A stretch of DNA of 64,000 nucleotides from Sinorhizobium sojae CCBAU 05684 (GTDB taxonomy: Bacteria; Pseudomonadota; Alphaproteobacteria; Rhizobiales; Rhizobiaceae). Positions within the stretch are counted from its first letter, which is position 1, and every line of letters starts with the position of its first letter. The translations under genes and the position numbers were made by a program. Below, in pieces: positions 8,577-17,447 of the stretch. Location: NCBI RefSeq assembly GCF_002288525.1, contig NZ_CP023067.1, positions 2,232,001-2,296,000 on the forward strand, given 5' to 3'. The notes below the pieces were generated by a model, which did no database searches, was not told the DNA's origin, and saw nothing but the letters and a program-made list of their open reading frames with translations.

Positions 8577-9479
8577 ATGCCGCTCAGCATGAACCGTGAG
8601 GTTTTCATAACCTGTGCAGTCACCGGTTCGGGAGACACCGTTTCGAAATCCAGCCACGTTCCGGTGACGCCGAAACAGATCGCCGAAGCGTCGATCGAGG
8701 CGGCCAAGGCGGGTGCGGCAATCGTCCACTGCCATGTCCGCGATCCGGAGACAGGCGCTCCGGCCCGCCGCCTCGACCTCTACAGGGAAGTGACCGACCG
8801 CATCCGCTCCGCCGATGTCGACGTGGTCCTAAACCTGACCGCCGGCATGGGCGGCGACCTCATCTTTGGCAATGTCGAGAGCCCCCTTCCGGTCAATGAA
8901 AAAGGCACGGACATGGCCGGCGCCACCGAGCGCGTCGCCCATGTTGCCGAATGCCTGCCGGAGATCTGCACGCTCGACTGCGGCACCATGAACTTCTCGC
9001 TCGGCGACTATGTCATGACCAACACGCCGTCGATGCTGCGCGAAATGGCGCGCCAGATGACCGCGCTCGGCGTGCGTCCGGAAATCGAGGCCTTCGATAC
9101 CGGCCACCTCTGGTTCGCAAAGCAGCTCGTCGAGGAAGGTCTGATCGAGGATCCGGTGCTGATCCAGCTCTGCATGGGCATTCCGTGGGGCGCCCCCGAC
9201 GATCTCAACACCTTCATGGCGATGGTCAACAACGTGCCATCGACCTGGACCTTCTCGGCCTTCTCGATCGGCCGCAACGCCATGGCCTATCCGGCTGCCG
9301 CGATCCTTGCCGGCGGCAATGTCCGCGTCGGCTTGGAGGACAATCTCTATGTCGCGAAGGGCCGGCTCGCGACGAATGCCCAGCTCGTCGAAAAGGCGGT
9401 GACTGTGGTCGAGGGCATGGGCGCCAGGATCATCGGACCGGAAGAGGTTCGCGAGAAGCTGAAGCTGACGAAGAGGTAA
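8577..9479 (+). CDS. Beta-keto acid cleavage enzyme (BKACE, DUF849), probable 3-dehydrocarnitine cleavage enzyme
   Basis: A 300-residue member of the BKACE family. These enzymes split a beta-keto acid with acetyl-CoA to give acetoacetate and a new CoA ester. The zinc-binding motif HCHVRD is at residues 51-56, and a later conserved acid is in VGLEDN. The ATG at 8577 has the ribosome site AAAGGGAG and is preferred to an in-frame ATG at 8550. With the carnitine dehydrogenase next door, the likely substrate is 3-dehydrocarnitine, giving betainyl-CoA. As I recall, this reaction is described for Sinorhizobium meliloti. Confidence 0.9.
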   Translation: MPLSMNREVFITCAVTGSGDTVSKSSHVPVTPKQIAEASIEAAKAGAAIVHCHVRDPETGAPARRLDLYREVTDRIRSADVDVVLNLTAGMGGDLIFGNVESPLPVNEKGTDMAGATERVAHVAECLPEICTLDCGTMNFSLGDYVMTNTPSMLREMARQMTALGVRPEIEAFDTGHLWFAKQLVEEGLIEDPVLIQLCMGIPWGAPDDLNTFMAMVNNVPSTWTFSAFSIGRNAMAYPAAAILAGGNVRVGLEDNLYVAKGRLATNAQLVEKAVTVVEGMGARIIGPEEVREKLKLTKR

Positions 9480-9487
9480 GGCAAGAA

Positions 9488-9690
9488 ACCCCTCCCACCC
9501 CTCCCCACAAGGGGAGGGCTTAACCGGCCGCGCCGGCCGCGGATCGAAAGCAACGTCGGCATGCCTTGCTGAGCGTGTCGAACGACGAAGAAGGCGGCAG
9601 ACGAGTCTGCAAGAGGGAGAGAGAGATCCGGAGCCACCCAACCCTCCCCCTTGTGGGGAGGGTGGCCCGAAGGGCCGGGAGGGGTTCCCA
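9488..9690. repeat. Pair of inverted GC-rich repeats between two carnitine genes
   Basis: CCACCCCTCCCCACAAGGGG at about 9498 and its rough complement CCCTTGTGGGGAGGGTGGC at about 9648 lie in opposite orientation about 130 bases apart. They fill most of the 234-base gap between the cleavage enzyme and the dehydrogenase gene. Such CTCCCC/GGGGAG repeats recur in other gaps of the window. Confidence 0.6.
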
Positions 9691-9713
9691 CGGAGCAACA
9701 GGATGGATAACGA

Positions 9714-11204
9714 ATGACCATCATCACAAAGGCCGCCTGCATCGGCGGCGGCGTCATCGGCGGGGCCTGGGCGGCGCGCTTCGCGCTCGCCGGCATCGAC
9801 GTCAATATCTTCGACCCGCATCCGGAAGCCGAACGCATCATCGGCGAGGTCATGGCCAATGCCGAGCGCGCCTATGGCATGCTGACCATGGCGCCGTTGC
9901 CGCCGCGCGGCAAATTCACCTTCTGCAAGAGCATTGAAGACGCCGTTGAAGACGTTGACTGGATTCAGGAAAGCGTTCCCGAGCGGCTGCCGTTGAAGCG
10001 CGGCGTCATCACCGAGATCGACGCGGCCGCCCGCCCCGACGCGCTGATCGGCTCATCGACCTCGGGCCTGCTTCCTTCTGACCTGCAGGCGGAGATGAAG
10101 CATCCCGAACGCATGTTCGTCGCGCACCCCTACAACCCCGTCTATCTGCTGCCGCTGGTCGAACTCGTCGGAGGGAAGAAGACCTCGCCCGAGACGATCA
10201 GGCGCGCTGAAGCAGCCGTCGCCGAGATCGGGATGAAGGGCGTCGTCATCGCCAAGGAGATCGAGGCCTTCGTCGGCGACCGGCTGCTGGAAGCACTCTG
10301 GCGCGAGGCGCTCTGGCTCATCCAGGACGACATCTGCGACACCGAAACGCTCGACGATGTCATGCGCTATTCTTTCGGCATGCGCTGGGCGCAGATGGGC
10401 CTCTTCGAAACCTATCGCATCGCCGGAGGCGAAGCCGGCATGCGCCACTTCCTCGCGCAGTTCGGCCCCTGCCTCAAATGGCCCTGGACCAAATTCACCG
10501 ATGTGGTCGACCTCGACGACGCATTGGTCGAAAAGATCGGCGCGCAGTCGGACGCGCAGGCCGCGGGGCGGTCGGTCCGCGAACTCGAACGCATCCGCGA
10601 CGAAAATCTCGTCGGCATCATGCATGCCTTGAAAGCCGGAGACGGCGGCAAGGGCTGGGGCGCCGGCAAGCTGCTGGCCGATTTCGAAAAACGCCTCTGG
10701 GCCAAGGGCGGCGATCAGTCGAAAACATACGATGCCTCGCGGCCGCTGCGTCTCGTCGACACCAAGGTCAACGCCGCCTGGGTCGACTACAACGGCCACA
10801 TGACCGAGCATCGTTATCTGCAGCTCTTCGGCGATACGTCCGATGCGCTGCTCAGGCTGATCGGCGTCGACTTCGCCTACGTGCAAGCGGGCCACAGCTA
10901 CTACACGGTCGAGACGCATATCCGCCATCTCGGCGAGGCGAAGCCTGGACAGGCGCTCTACACGACGTTGCAGCTTCTGAGAGTCGACGAAAAGCGCATC
11001 CACTTCTTCACCAGCATTCATGATGCGGCCTCGGGCGACGTGATCGCTACCGCCGAACAGATGATGCTGCATGTCGACGCCAAGGCCGGCAAGTCGGTGC
11101 CGGCGCCGGCGGAGGTCATGGCGAAGCTGACGCCGATCGCGGAAGCGCATGCGAAGCTGCCGCCGCCGGAAGGCGCGGGGCGGCACGTGGGGCAGAGGCG
11201 GTGA
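9714..11204 (+). CDS. lcdH: L-carnitine dehydrogenase fused to a thioesterase (LcdH-TE)
   Basis: A 496-residue two-domain enzyme. Residues 1-320 resemble 3-hydroxyacyl-CoA dehydrogenases, with the NAD-binding motif GGGVIG at 11-16 and the HPYNPVYLLPLVE segment. They would oxidise L-carnitine to 3-dehydrocarnitine. Residues 345-480 form a hotdog thioesterase domain (AAWVDYNGHMTEHRYL), likely hydrolysing betainyl-CoA to glycine betaine. The fusion thus joins the steps before and after the BKACE reaction encoded upstream. Such fusions are known in rhizobial carnitine catabolism. The last 20 residues are low in conservation and run into a repeat. Confidence 0.92.
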   Translation: MTIITKAACIGGGVIGGAWAARFALAGIDVNIFDPHPEAERIIGEVMANAERAYGMLTMAPLPPRGKFTFCKSIEDAVEDVDWIQESVPERLPLKRGVITEIDAAARPDALIGSSTSGLLPSDLQAEMKHPERMFVAHPYNPVYLLPLVELVGGKKTSPETIRRAEAAVAEIGMKGVVIAKEIEAFVGDRLLEALWREALWLIQDDICDTETLDDVMRYSFGMRWAQMGLFETYRIAGGEAGMRHFLAQFGPCLKWPWTKFTDVVDLDDALVEKIGAQSDAQAAGRSVRELERIRDENLVGIMHALKAGDGGKGWGAGKLLADFEKRLWAKGGDQSKTYDASRPLRLVDTKVNAAWVDYNGHMTEHRYLQLFGDTSDALLRLIGVDFAYVQAGHSYYTVETHIRHLGEAKPGQALYTTLQLLRVDEKRIHFFTSIHDAASGDVIATAEQMMLHVDAKAGKSVPAPAEVMAKLTPIAEAHAKLPPPEGAGRHVGQRR

Positions 11205-11227
11205 TGAGAGGTGGCGGTGGGATGAGC

Positions 11228-11376
11228 TGCCCCTCATCCCGCTGCCGCGACCTTCTCCCCGCGAGCGGGGAGAAGGGACCTGCCGCAACCACTCGCCCAG
11301 CTCTCATAGTCGGGAGAGGCTGCAAGGGCGTCCCCTTTCCCCGCGCGGGGAGAGGGCTAGGGTGAGGGGCAAATAG
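11228..11376. repeat. GC-rich CTTCTCCCCGC-type intergenic repeat
   Basis: The gap contains CCTTCTCCCCGCGAGCGGGG followed by AGAAGGGAC, and then a second copy around CCCCGCGCGGGGAGAGGG. Both form strong stems. The same type recurs at 25200, 26905, 33005, 40122, 47565 and 53405. No gene is seen in this 239-base gap. Confidence 0.65.
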
Positions 11377-11443
11377 CCAAGCACGCCCGAGCCGAACGGG
11401 AGATCGGTCATGGCAGGCGGGCCAAAATTGACGAGGGAGAACG

Positions 11444-12604
11444 ATGAATTTCGCACTGTCCGAAGAACAAGAGATGATCGTCGACACGGTCCGCAGCTTC
11501 GTCGAGACGGAGATCTATCCGCATGAGAACGAGGTCGAGCGCACCGGTATCGTGCCACGCGAGCTCGGTCTCGAGATCGCCCGCAAGTGCAAGGACATAG
11601 GTTTCTTCGCCTGCAACTTCCCCGAAGAAGTTGGCGGTGCCGGGCTCGATCACCTGACCTTCACGCTGGTCGAGCGTGAGCTCGGCCGTGGTTCCATGGG
11701 ACTCACCGTTTTTTTCGGCCGCCCATCCGGCATCCTGATGGCCTGCAATGACGAACAGCGCGAGCGCTATCTGCTCCCCGCCGTCCGCGGCGACAAGTTC
11801 GACGCGCTTGCGATGACCGAGCCGGACGCGGGTTCCGATGTGCGCGGCATGAAATGCTTCGCCCGGCAGGACGGCGACGACTGGATCGTCAACGGCACGA
11901 AGCACTTCATCAGCCATGCCGACATTGCCGATTTCGTCATTGTCTTCATCGCCACCGGCGAAGAAGAGACGCCGCGCGGTCCGAAGAAGAAGATCACCTG
12001 CTTCCTCGTCGATCGCGGCACGCCGGGCTTCGAAATCCGCGAAGGTTACAATTCTGTCTCGCATCGCGGCTACAAGAACTGCATCCTGACCTTCGACGAT
12101 TGCCGCCTGCCCTCTTCCCATATCCTGGGCGAGGTCCACAGGGGCTTCGACCTCGCCAATGACTGGCTCTATGCGACGCGGCTGACCGTTGCCGCGACCT
12201 CCGTCGGCCGCGCCCGCCGCGCTTTCGATTACGCGCTCACCTATGCGGCCGAGCGCAAGCAGTTCGGCAAGCCGATCGGCGCCAACCAGGGCGTCTCCTT
12301 CAAACTCGCCGACATGATCACCGAAATCGACGCCGCCGATCTGCTGACGCTTTCGGCCGCCTGGAGGCTCGACCAGGGCCTGCCGTCGAACCGGGAGATC
12401 GCTTCGGCAAAGGTCTTCGCCACCGAAATGCTCGCCCGCGTCACCGACGAGGCGATCCAGATCTATGGCGGCATGGGCCTGATGGATGACCTGCCGCTCG
12501 CCCGCTTCTGGCGGGACGCCCGCGTCGAACGCATTTGGGACGGCACCTCGGAGATCCAGCGGCACATCATCAGCCGTGATCTTCTTCGGCCTCTGGGGGC
12601 TTGA
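11444..12604 (+). CDS. Acyl-CoA dehydrogenase, probable gamma-butyrobetainyl-CoA or crotonobetainyl-CoA related
   Basis: A 386-residue flavoenzyme with the acyl-CoA dehydrogenase layout: N-terminal helical domain, FAD signature AMTEPDAGSDV around residue 125, and C-terminal RVERIWDGTSEIQRH. The catalytic base position, normally Glu in EGTSEIQ, is Asp366 here. Within the cluster it would interconvert gamma-butyrobetainyl-CoA and crotonobetainyl-CoA, next to CaiD and a CoA ligase. Electrons should pass to an electron-transfer flavoprotein encoded elsewhere. Substrate is inferred from the neighbours. Confidence 0.85.
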   Translation: MNFALSEEQEMIVDTVRSFVETEIYPHENEVERTGIVPRELGLEIARKCKDIGFFACNFPEEVGGAGLDHLTFTLVERELGRGSMGLTVFFGRPSGILMACNDEQRERYLLPAVRGDKFDALAMTEPDAGSDVRGMKCFARQDGDDWIVNGTKHFISHADIADFVIVFIATGEEETPRGPKKKITCFLVDRGTPGFEIREGYNSVSHRGYKNCILTFDDCRLPSSHILGEVHRGFDLANDWLYATRLTVAATSVGRARRAFDYALTYAAERKQFGKPIGANQGVSFKLADMITEIDAADLLTLSAAWRLDQGLPSNREIASAKVFATEMLARVTDEAIQIYGGMGLMDDLPLARFWRDARVERIWDGTSEIQRHIISRDLLRPLGA

Positions 12605-12608
12605 GGGA

Positions 12609-14693
12609 ATGGCGGTTGTTCTTGGCACAGAAAGAGCCCCTCCCCGGTCCCTCGACCGCCTCATCCGCCCGCGCTCCATCGCCGTCTTCGGCGGCAAGGA
12701 GGCCCACCGGGTCATCGAGCAATGCGATCGGACGGGTTTTTCCGGCCAAATCTGGCCGGTTCATCCGCGCGAAGAGGAAATCCTCGGCCGCCGCTGCTAC
12801 CGCTCGGTCGCCAAACTGCCGGAGGCACCGGACGCCGCCTTCGTCGGGGTTAACCGAGCGCTGACGATCGACATCATCCGAGAACTCTCAGCACGCGGCG
12901 CCGGCGGAGCCATCTGCTATGCCTCCGGCTTCCGGGAGGCAGCAAGCGAACTTTTCGACGGCACGGACCTTCAAGAGGCATTGGTCGCGGCTGCCGGCGA
13001 CATGCCGATCGTCGGGCCCAATTGCTACGGCTTCATCAACATGCTGGATGGCGCCCTGCTCTGGCCGGATCAGCATGGCATGCAGCGGGTCGCGCGCGGC
13101 GTGGCCGTTCTCACGCAATCCTCCAACATAGCCTGCAACATCTCGATGCAGAAGCGGGGGCTGCCGCTCGCCTATGTCATGACTGCCGGCAACCAGGCGC
13201 AGACCGGGCTTTCCGACCTCGCCTGTGCCGTCGTAGAGGATCCGCGCGTCACCGCCGTCGGCCTCCACGTCGAGGGTTTCGACAGTATCGAAGCGCTGGA
13301 GCGTCTGGCGGAGCGTGCCCGGGAACTGCATAAGCCGGTCGTGACGCTCAAGGTCGGCAAGTCGGAAGCCGCGAAGCTTGCGACAATCTCCCACACCGCC
13401 TCGCTCGCCGGCAACGATCGCGTCTCTTCGGCGCTTCTCGCCCGCCTCGGCATCGGCCGCGTCGACACGCTTCCGGAGCTTCTCGAAACGCTGAAGCTCC
13501 TGCATCTACACGGCCCGCTCGGGAGCGCCGATATTTCCTCGATGAGCTGTTCGGGCGGCGAGGCGTCGCTCATGGCGGATGCCGGCGTCAAACGGCGGGT
13601 CAATTTCCGTCCCCTGCGGGAGGATCAGCGCCAGCCGCTCAAGGAAAGCCTCGGCGAAATGGTGGCGATCGCCAATCCGCTCGACTACCACACCTTCGTC
13701 TGGGGCAATCGCGAAAAGCAGACGACCGCCTTTATCGCCATGATGCGGGGCGGCTATGCGCTCAACCTGATCGTGCTCGACTTTCCGCGCCTCGACCGCT
13801 GCGACGCCGCCGACTGGGTGACGACCTGCGAAGCTGTGATCGACGCGGCCAAGACGACCGGCGCCGCCGCGGGAATCGTCGCCAGCCTCGGTGAAAACAT
13901 GCCGGAGGAAACGGCACTCTCGCTGATGGGAGCAGGCGTCGTGCCCTTCTTCGGCATTGATGAGGCGCTCGCCGCCGCCGAGGTCGCCGCCGCCATCGGC
14001 GCGGCCTGGGCGAGACCAGCCGCCCCGCCGCTTATGGCGGCGGCGGTCCCGGATGGCGAAGCCGTTACCCTGACGGAAGCTGAGGCCAAGGCGGAACTCG
14101 CGCGAGCCGGCATCGCCGTTCCGCCGGGCAGGACCGCCAAGTCGCCGACGCAAGCGGCGGACGCCGCCGAGGTGCTGGGTTTCCCCGTGGTGCTCAAGGG
14201 GCTGGGCATCGCGCACAAGACCGAAGCCGGCGCAGTCAGGCTCGATCTCACGAGTCGCGATCAGGTCCTAGCCGCGGCCGAGGCGATGGCCTTGGTCGCG
14301 CCCGGCTTTCTGGTGGAGAAGATGGTCGCCAAGCCCGTCGCGGAAGTGATCGTCGGCGCCATGCGGGATGCGGTCGCCGGACCCGTTCTGACCATCGGCG
14401 CCGGCGGAATTTTGGTGGAACTGTTGGACGACACGGCGATCCTGACGCTTCCGACGACGGAAGAGGCAATCCGCGAAGCCATTCACGGCCTGAAGATCAG
14501 CAGGCTGATGGGCGGCTATCGCGGCGCGCCGAAGGCAGATGTCGCATCTCTCGTAAGAGTTGTCGCTGCCGTGGCATCCTATGTCGTTGCAAACGCTGCG
14601 AAACTCGACGAACTGGAAATTAATCCTATAATGGTGTTGCCGGACGGCTACGGAGCCGTAGCCGCCGACGCCCTGATCCGCCGGAGGAAATAA
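12609..14693 (+). CDS. Acetate--CoA ligase (NDP-forming)-like acyl-CoA synthetase
   Basis: A 694-residue single-chain NDP-forming acyl-CoA synthetase. Residues about 15-140 form the CoA-binding Rossmann domain, 155-460 the succinyl-CoA-ligase-like part with the phosphohistidine motif SHTASLAG (His262), and 480-690 the ATP-grasp domain (VLKGLGIAHKTEAGAV). It begins four bases after the dehydrogenase stop, with GAGGGA just upstream. It would activate gamma-butyrobetaine or crotonobetaine to the CoA ester with ATP, replacing the CaiC or CaiB route of enterobacteria. Its exact substrate is inferred from context. Confidence 0.87.
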   Translation: MAVVLGTERAPPRSLDRLIRPRSIAVFGGKEAHRVIEQCDRTGFSGQIWPVHPREEEILGRRCYRSVAKLPEAPDAAFVGVNRALTIDIIRELSARGAGGAICYASGFREAASELFDGTDLQEALVAAAGDMPIVGPNCYGFINMLDGALLWPDQHGMQRVARGVAVLTQSSNIACNISMQKRGLPLAYVMTAGNQAQTGLSDLACAVVEDPRVTAVGLHVEGFDSIEALERLAERARELHKPVVTLKVGKSEAAKLATISHTASLAGNDRVSSALLARLGIGRVDTLPELLETLKLLHLHGPLGSADISSMSCSGGEASLMADAGVKRRVNFRPLREDQRQPLKESLGEMVAIANPLDYHTFVWGNREKQTTAFIAMMRGGYALNLIVLDFPRLDRCDAADWVTTCEAVIDAAKTTGAAAGIVASLGENMPEETALSLMGAGVVPFFGIDEALAAAEVAAAIGAAWARPAAPPLMAAAVPDGEAVTLTEAEAKAELARAGIAVPPGRTAKSPTQAADAAEVLGFPVVLKGLGIAHKTEAGAVRLDLTSRDQVLAAAEAMALVAPGFLVEKMVAKPVAEVIVGAMRDAVAGPVLTIGAGGILVELLDDTAILTLPTTEEAIREAIHGLKISRLMGGYRGAPKADVASLVRVVAAVASYVVANAAKLDELEINPIMVLPDGYGAVAADALIRRRK

Positions 14694-14698
14694 CGCCC

Positions 14699-15481
14699 AT
14701 GATCGGACCGATCCGCACCCGTCGCGAAGACGGTATTCTCGAAGTCACGATCGACCGGCCGAAGGCGAACGCCATCGACTTGGAGACGAGCCGGATCATG
14801 GGCGAAGTCTTCCGGGATTTCCGCGACGATCCGGAACTCCGCGTCGCCATCGTCACCGGTGCGAGCGAAAAATTCTTCTGCGCCGGCTGGGATCTCAAGG
14901 CCGCGGCAGCGGGCGATGCCGTCGACGGCGACTATGGGATCGGCGGTTTCGGCGGGATGCAGGAACTACGCGATCTCAACAAGCCGATCATCGCCGCCGT
15001 CAACGGCATCTGTTGCGGCGGCGGTCTTGAAATCGCGCTGTCCACGGACATCATCCTTGCCGCGGAGCATGCAAGCTTCGCGCTGCCGGAGATCCGCTCG
15101 GGCACGGTCGCCGATGCCGCCTCGATCAAGCTTCCGAAGCGCATCCCCTACCACATCGCCATGGATATGCTGTTGACCGGCCGCTGGCTCGAAGCCGGCG
15201 AGGCCCATCGCTGGGGCCTCGTCAACGAGATCCTGCCGGCCGGGCGGCTGATGGAGCGCGCCTGGGAACTCGCGCGCCTGCTCGAGAGCGGACCGCCGCT
15301 CGTCTATGCCGCGATCAAGGAGGTCGTGCGCGAAGCCGAAGGCCGCGACTTCCAGACGACGATGAACAAGGTCACCCGCCGCCAATTCCGGACGGTCGAC
15401 GTGCTCTATTCGAGTGAAGACCAGCTGGAAGGAGCGCGCGCCTTTGCCGAGAAGCGCGACCCGGTATGGAAGGGGCGTTAA
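14699..15481 (+). CDS. caiD: Crotonobetainyl-CoA hydratase (carnitinyl-CoA dehydratase)
   Basis: A 260-residue crotonase-family enzyme that closely follows remembered E. coli CaiD along its whole length. It shares DRPKANAID near the start, the ending AFAEKRDPVWKGR, and the two catalytic glutamates at 111 and 131, at the same numbering. It adds water to crotonobetainyl-CoA to give carnitinyl-CoA. It closes the run of catabolic genes, five bases after the synthetase stop. A 376-base gap with a mosaic repeat then separates it from the ABC importer. Confidence 0.93.
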   Translation: MIGPIRTRREDGILEVTIDRPKANAIDLETSRIMGEVFRDFRDDPELRVAIVTGASEKFFCAGWDLKAAAAGDAVDGDYGIGGFGGMQELRDLNKPIIAAVNGICCGGGLEIALSTDIILAAEHASFALPEIRSGTVADAASIKLPKRIPYHIAMDMLLTGRWLEAGEAHRWGLVNEILPAGRLMERAWELARLLESGPPLVYAAIKEVVREAEGRDFQTTMNKVTRRQFRTVDVLYSSEDQLEGARAFAEKRDPVWKGR

Positions 15482-15703
15482 GACGAAGGGGCGCTGAAAC
15501 GAGGCTGCCGGCCGCCTAGAACACTTCCGATAGACGTTGTTTATGGGAGGGATCGATAAAATAGGCCGTTACAAGCCGGATCCAAGCGGCTAGCTTATGG
15601 ATGGAAAGTTGTAGCGGCTGGCACATCAGGAACGGGAGGACAGCAGAGAAACCACTCAAACGGGTCGAAGCCGCAGGAGTCAAAGCTTTGGTGACACGCG
15701 GCA

Positions 15704-15806
15704 GCCTCTACAGCACCACGCGTCGTTCAGCGCGCAAAGGTCGCTGTAACTCTTTGGATCTGCGCATCGAGCTTTCCAAAATCGAGTCCGATTTCGGGGC
15801 GATGCC
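15704..15806 (+). repeat. Rhizobial intergenic mosaic element (RIME-like), copy B
   Basis: The element reads CTCTACAGCACC, then AGCGCGCAAAGGTCGCTGTA, then ATCTGCGCATCGAGC and a stem around AAAATCGAGTCCGATTTCGG. It holds the two palindromic modules seen in other copies. The 69-codon open frame across it (15601-15810) is not credible as a gene. The rest of the 376-base gap holds nothing else I recognise, apart from the likely promoter of the next operon. Confidence 0.7.
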
Positions 15807-15857
15807 CTAGCAACCACAACGAAACGGCGAATGCCGGCTAAAGAAGGGAACAGGGGA

Positions 15858-17447
15858 ATGAGCGATTACAAGGATTATCTGACACGACAGGTCATGCTGG
15901 GCAAAATGAACCGGCGCGAATTTCTCGGACGCGCGGCCGCGCTCGGCATTGCAGCGTCGACGGCGAACACGCTTTTCGCGACAAGCGCGGCAGCGCAGGA
16001 GCCGAAGCGCGGCGGCCACCTGAAACTCGGCCTCGAGGGTGCAGCCGCAACCGACTCGAAAGACCCGGCCAAGGCGCTCTCGCAGTTCATGTTCGTCGTC
16101 GGCCGCAACTGGGGCGACACGCTCGTCGAGAGTCATCCGACGACGGGTGCGCCGGTGCCGGCGCTCGCCGAATCCTGGGAGCCCTCCGCCGATGCCTCGA
16201 CCTGGACGTTTGCGATCCGCAAGGGCGTGAAGTTCCACGACGGCAAGGAACTGACGATCGACGACGTCATCAAGACGCTGCAACGCCACACCGATGAGAA
16301 GTCCGAGTCGGGCGCGCTTGGTGTGATGAAGTCGATCAAGGAGATCAAGGCGGACGGCGACAAGCTCGTATTGACGCTGACCGAAGGCAATGCGGACCTG
16401 CCGCTGCTTCTTTCCGACTACCACCTGATCATCCAGCCGAATGGCGGCCTCGACAATCCGGACGCGATGATCGGCACCGGCCCTTATACGGTCACGAGCT
16501 TCGAAGCGGGCGTGCGCGCCACCTTCGAGAAGTATGCCGACGATTGGCGAACGGACCGCGGCTATGTCGATTCGGTCGAACTCATCGCCATGAACGACGC
16601 GACGGCGCGTATCGCCGCGCTTTCGTCCGGACAGGTACACTTTATCAACCGTGTCGACCCGAAGACGGTCTCTCTGTTGAAGCGGGCACCGACCGTCGAG
16701 ATTCTCAACACGGCGGGCCGCGGCCATTACGTCTTCATCATGCACTGCAACACCGCGCCGTTCGACAACAACGACCTCCGGATGGCGCTGAAATTGGCTA
16801 TGGACCGCGAAACCATGGTCCAGCGCATCCTTGGCGGTTATGGCAAGATCGGCAACGATTTCCCGATCAACGAGACCTATGCCCTCTTTCCGGAAGGGAT
16901 CGAGCAGCGAACCTACGATCCGGACAAGGCGGCGTTCCATTACAAGAAATCGGGCCACAGCGGACCGGTCCTGCTGCGTACCTCCGACGTCGCCTTCCCG
17001 GGCGCGGTCGATGCGGCGGTTCTCTATCAGGCGAGCGCCAAGAAAGCCGGCATCGACATCGAGGTCAAGCGCGAGCCGGGCGACGGCTATTGGTCGAATG
17101 TCTGGAACACACAGCCCTTCTGCACCTCCTACTGGGGCGGCCGGCCGACCCAGGACCAGATGTATTCGACCGCCTATCTGTCGACGGCTGACTGGAACGA
17201 TACGCGCTTCCAGCGCCCGGACTTCGACAAGCTTCTGCTCGAGGCCCGCTCCGAACTGGACGAGGCCAAGCGTAAGGAGATGTATCGCACCATGGCGATG
17301 ATGGTGCGCGACGAAGGCGGCCTGATCCTGCCGATGTTCAACGACTTCGTGAACGCAGCGGGCAAGCAGGTGAAGGGTTATGTCCACGACATCGGCAACG
17401 ACATGTCGAACGGCTATGTCGCCACCCGGGTATGGCTGGACAGCTGA
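15858..17447 (+). CDS. ABC transporter substrate-binding protein, family 5 (oligopeptide type), Tat-exported
   Basis: A 529-residue extracytoplasmic binding protein. The signal peptide has a twin-arginine motif NRREFLG at residues 18-24 and is cut near residue 46 (ATSAAAQE). The mature protein has the family-5 pattern: KRGGHLKLGL, WTFAIRKGVKFHDGKELTIDDV, and a large C-terminal lobe. Such proteins bind peptides, nickel, opines or other small solutes. I chose the ATG at 15858 over an upstream in-frame start because AGGGG precedes it. It opens an operon with two permeases and a fused ATPase. Confidence 0.9.
   Translation: MSDYKDYLTRQVMLGKMNRREFLGRAAALGIAASTANTLFATSAAAQEPKRGGHLKLGLEGAAATDSKDPAKALSQFMFVVGRNWGDTLVESHPTTGAPVPALAESWEPSADASTWTFAIRKGVKFHDGKELTIDDVIKTLQRHTDEKSESGALGVMKSIKEIKADGDKLVLTLTEGNADLPLLLSDYHLIIQPNGGLDNPDAMIGTGPYTVTSFEAGVRATFEKYADDWRTDRGYVDSVELIAMNDATARIAALSSGQVHFINRVDPKTVSLLKRAPTVEILNTAGRGHYVFIMHCNTAPFDNNDLRMALKLAMDRETMVQRILGGYGKIGNDFPINETYALFPEGIEQRTYDPDKAAFHYKKSGHSGPVLLRTSDVAFPGAVDAAVLYQASAKKAGIDIEVKREPGDGYWSNVWNTQPFCTSYWGGRPTQDQMYSTAYLSTADWNDTRFQRPDFDKLLLEARSELDEAKRKEMYRTMAMMVRDEGGLILPMFNDFVNAAGKQVKGYVHDIGNDMSNGYVATRVWLDS

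Noticed and set aside
15601-15810. A 69-codon frame before the family-5 importer
   Set aside because: It lies across a mosaic repeat element and has no conserved protein features.
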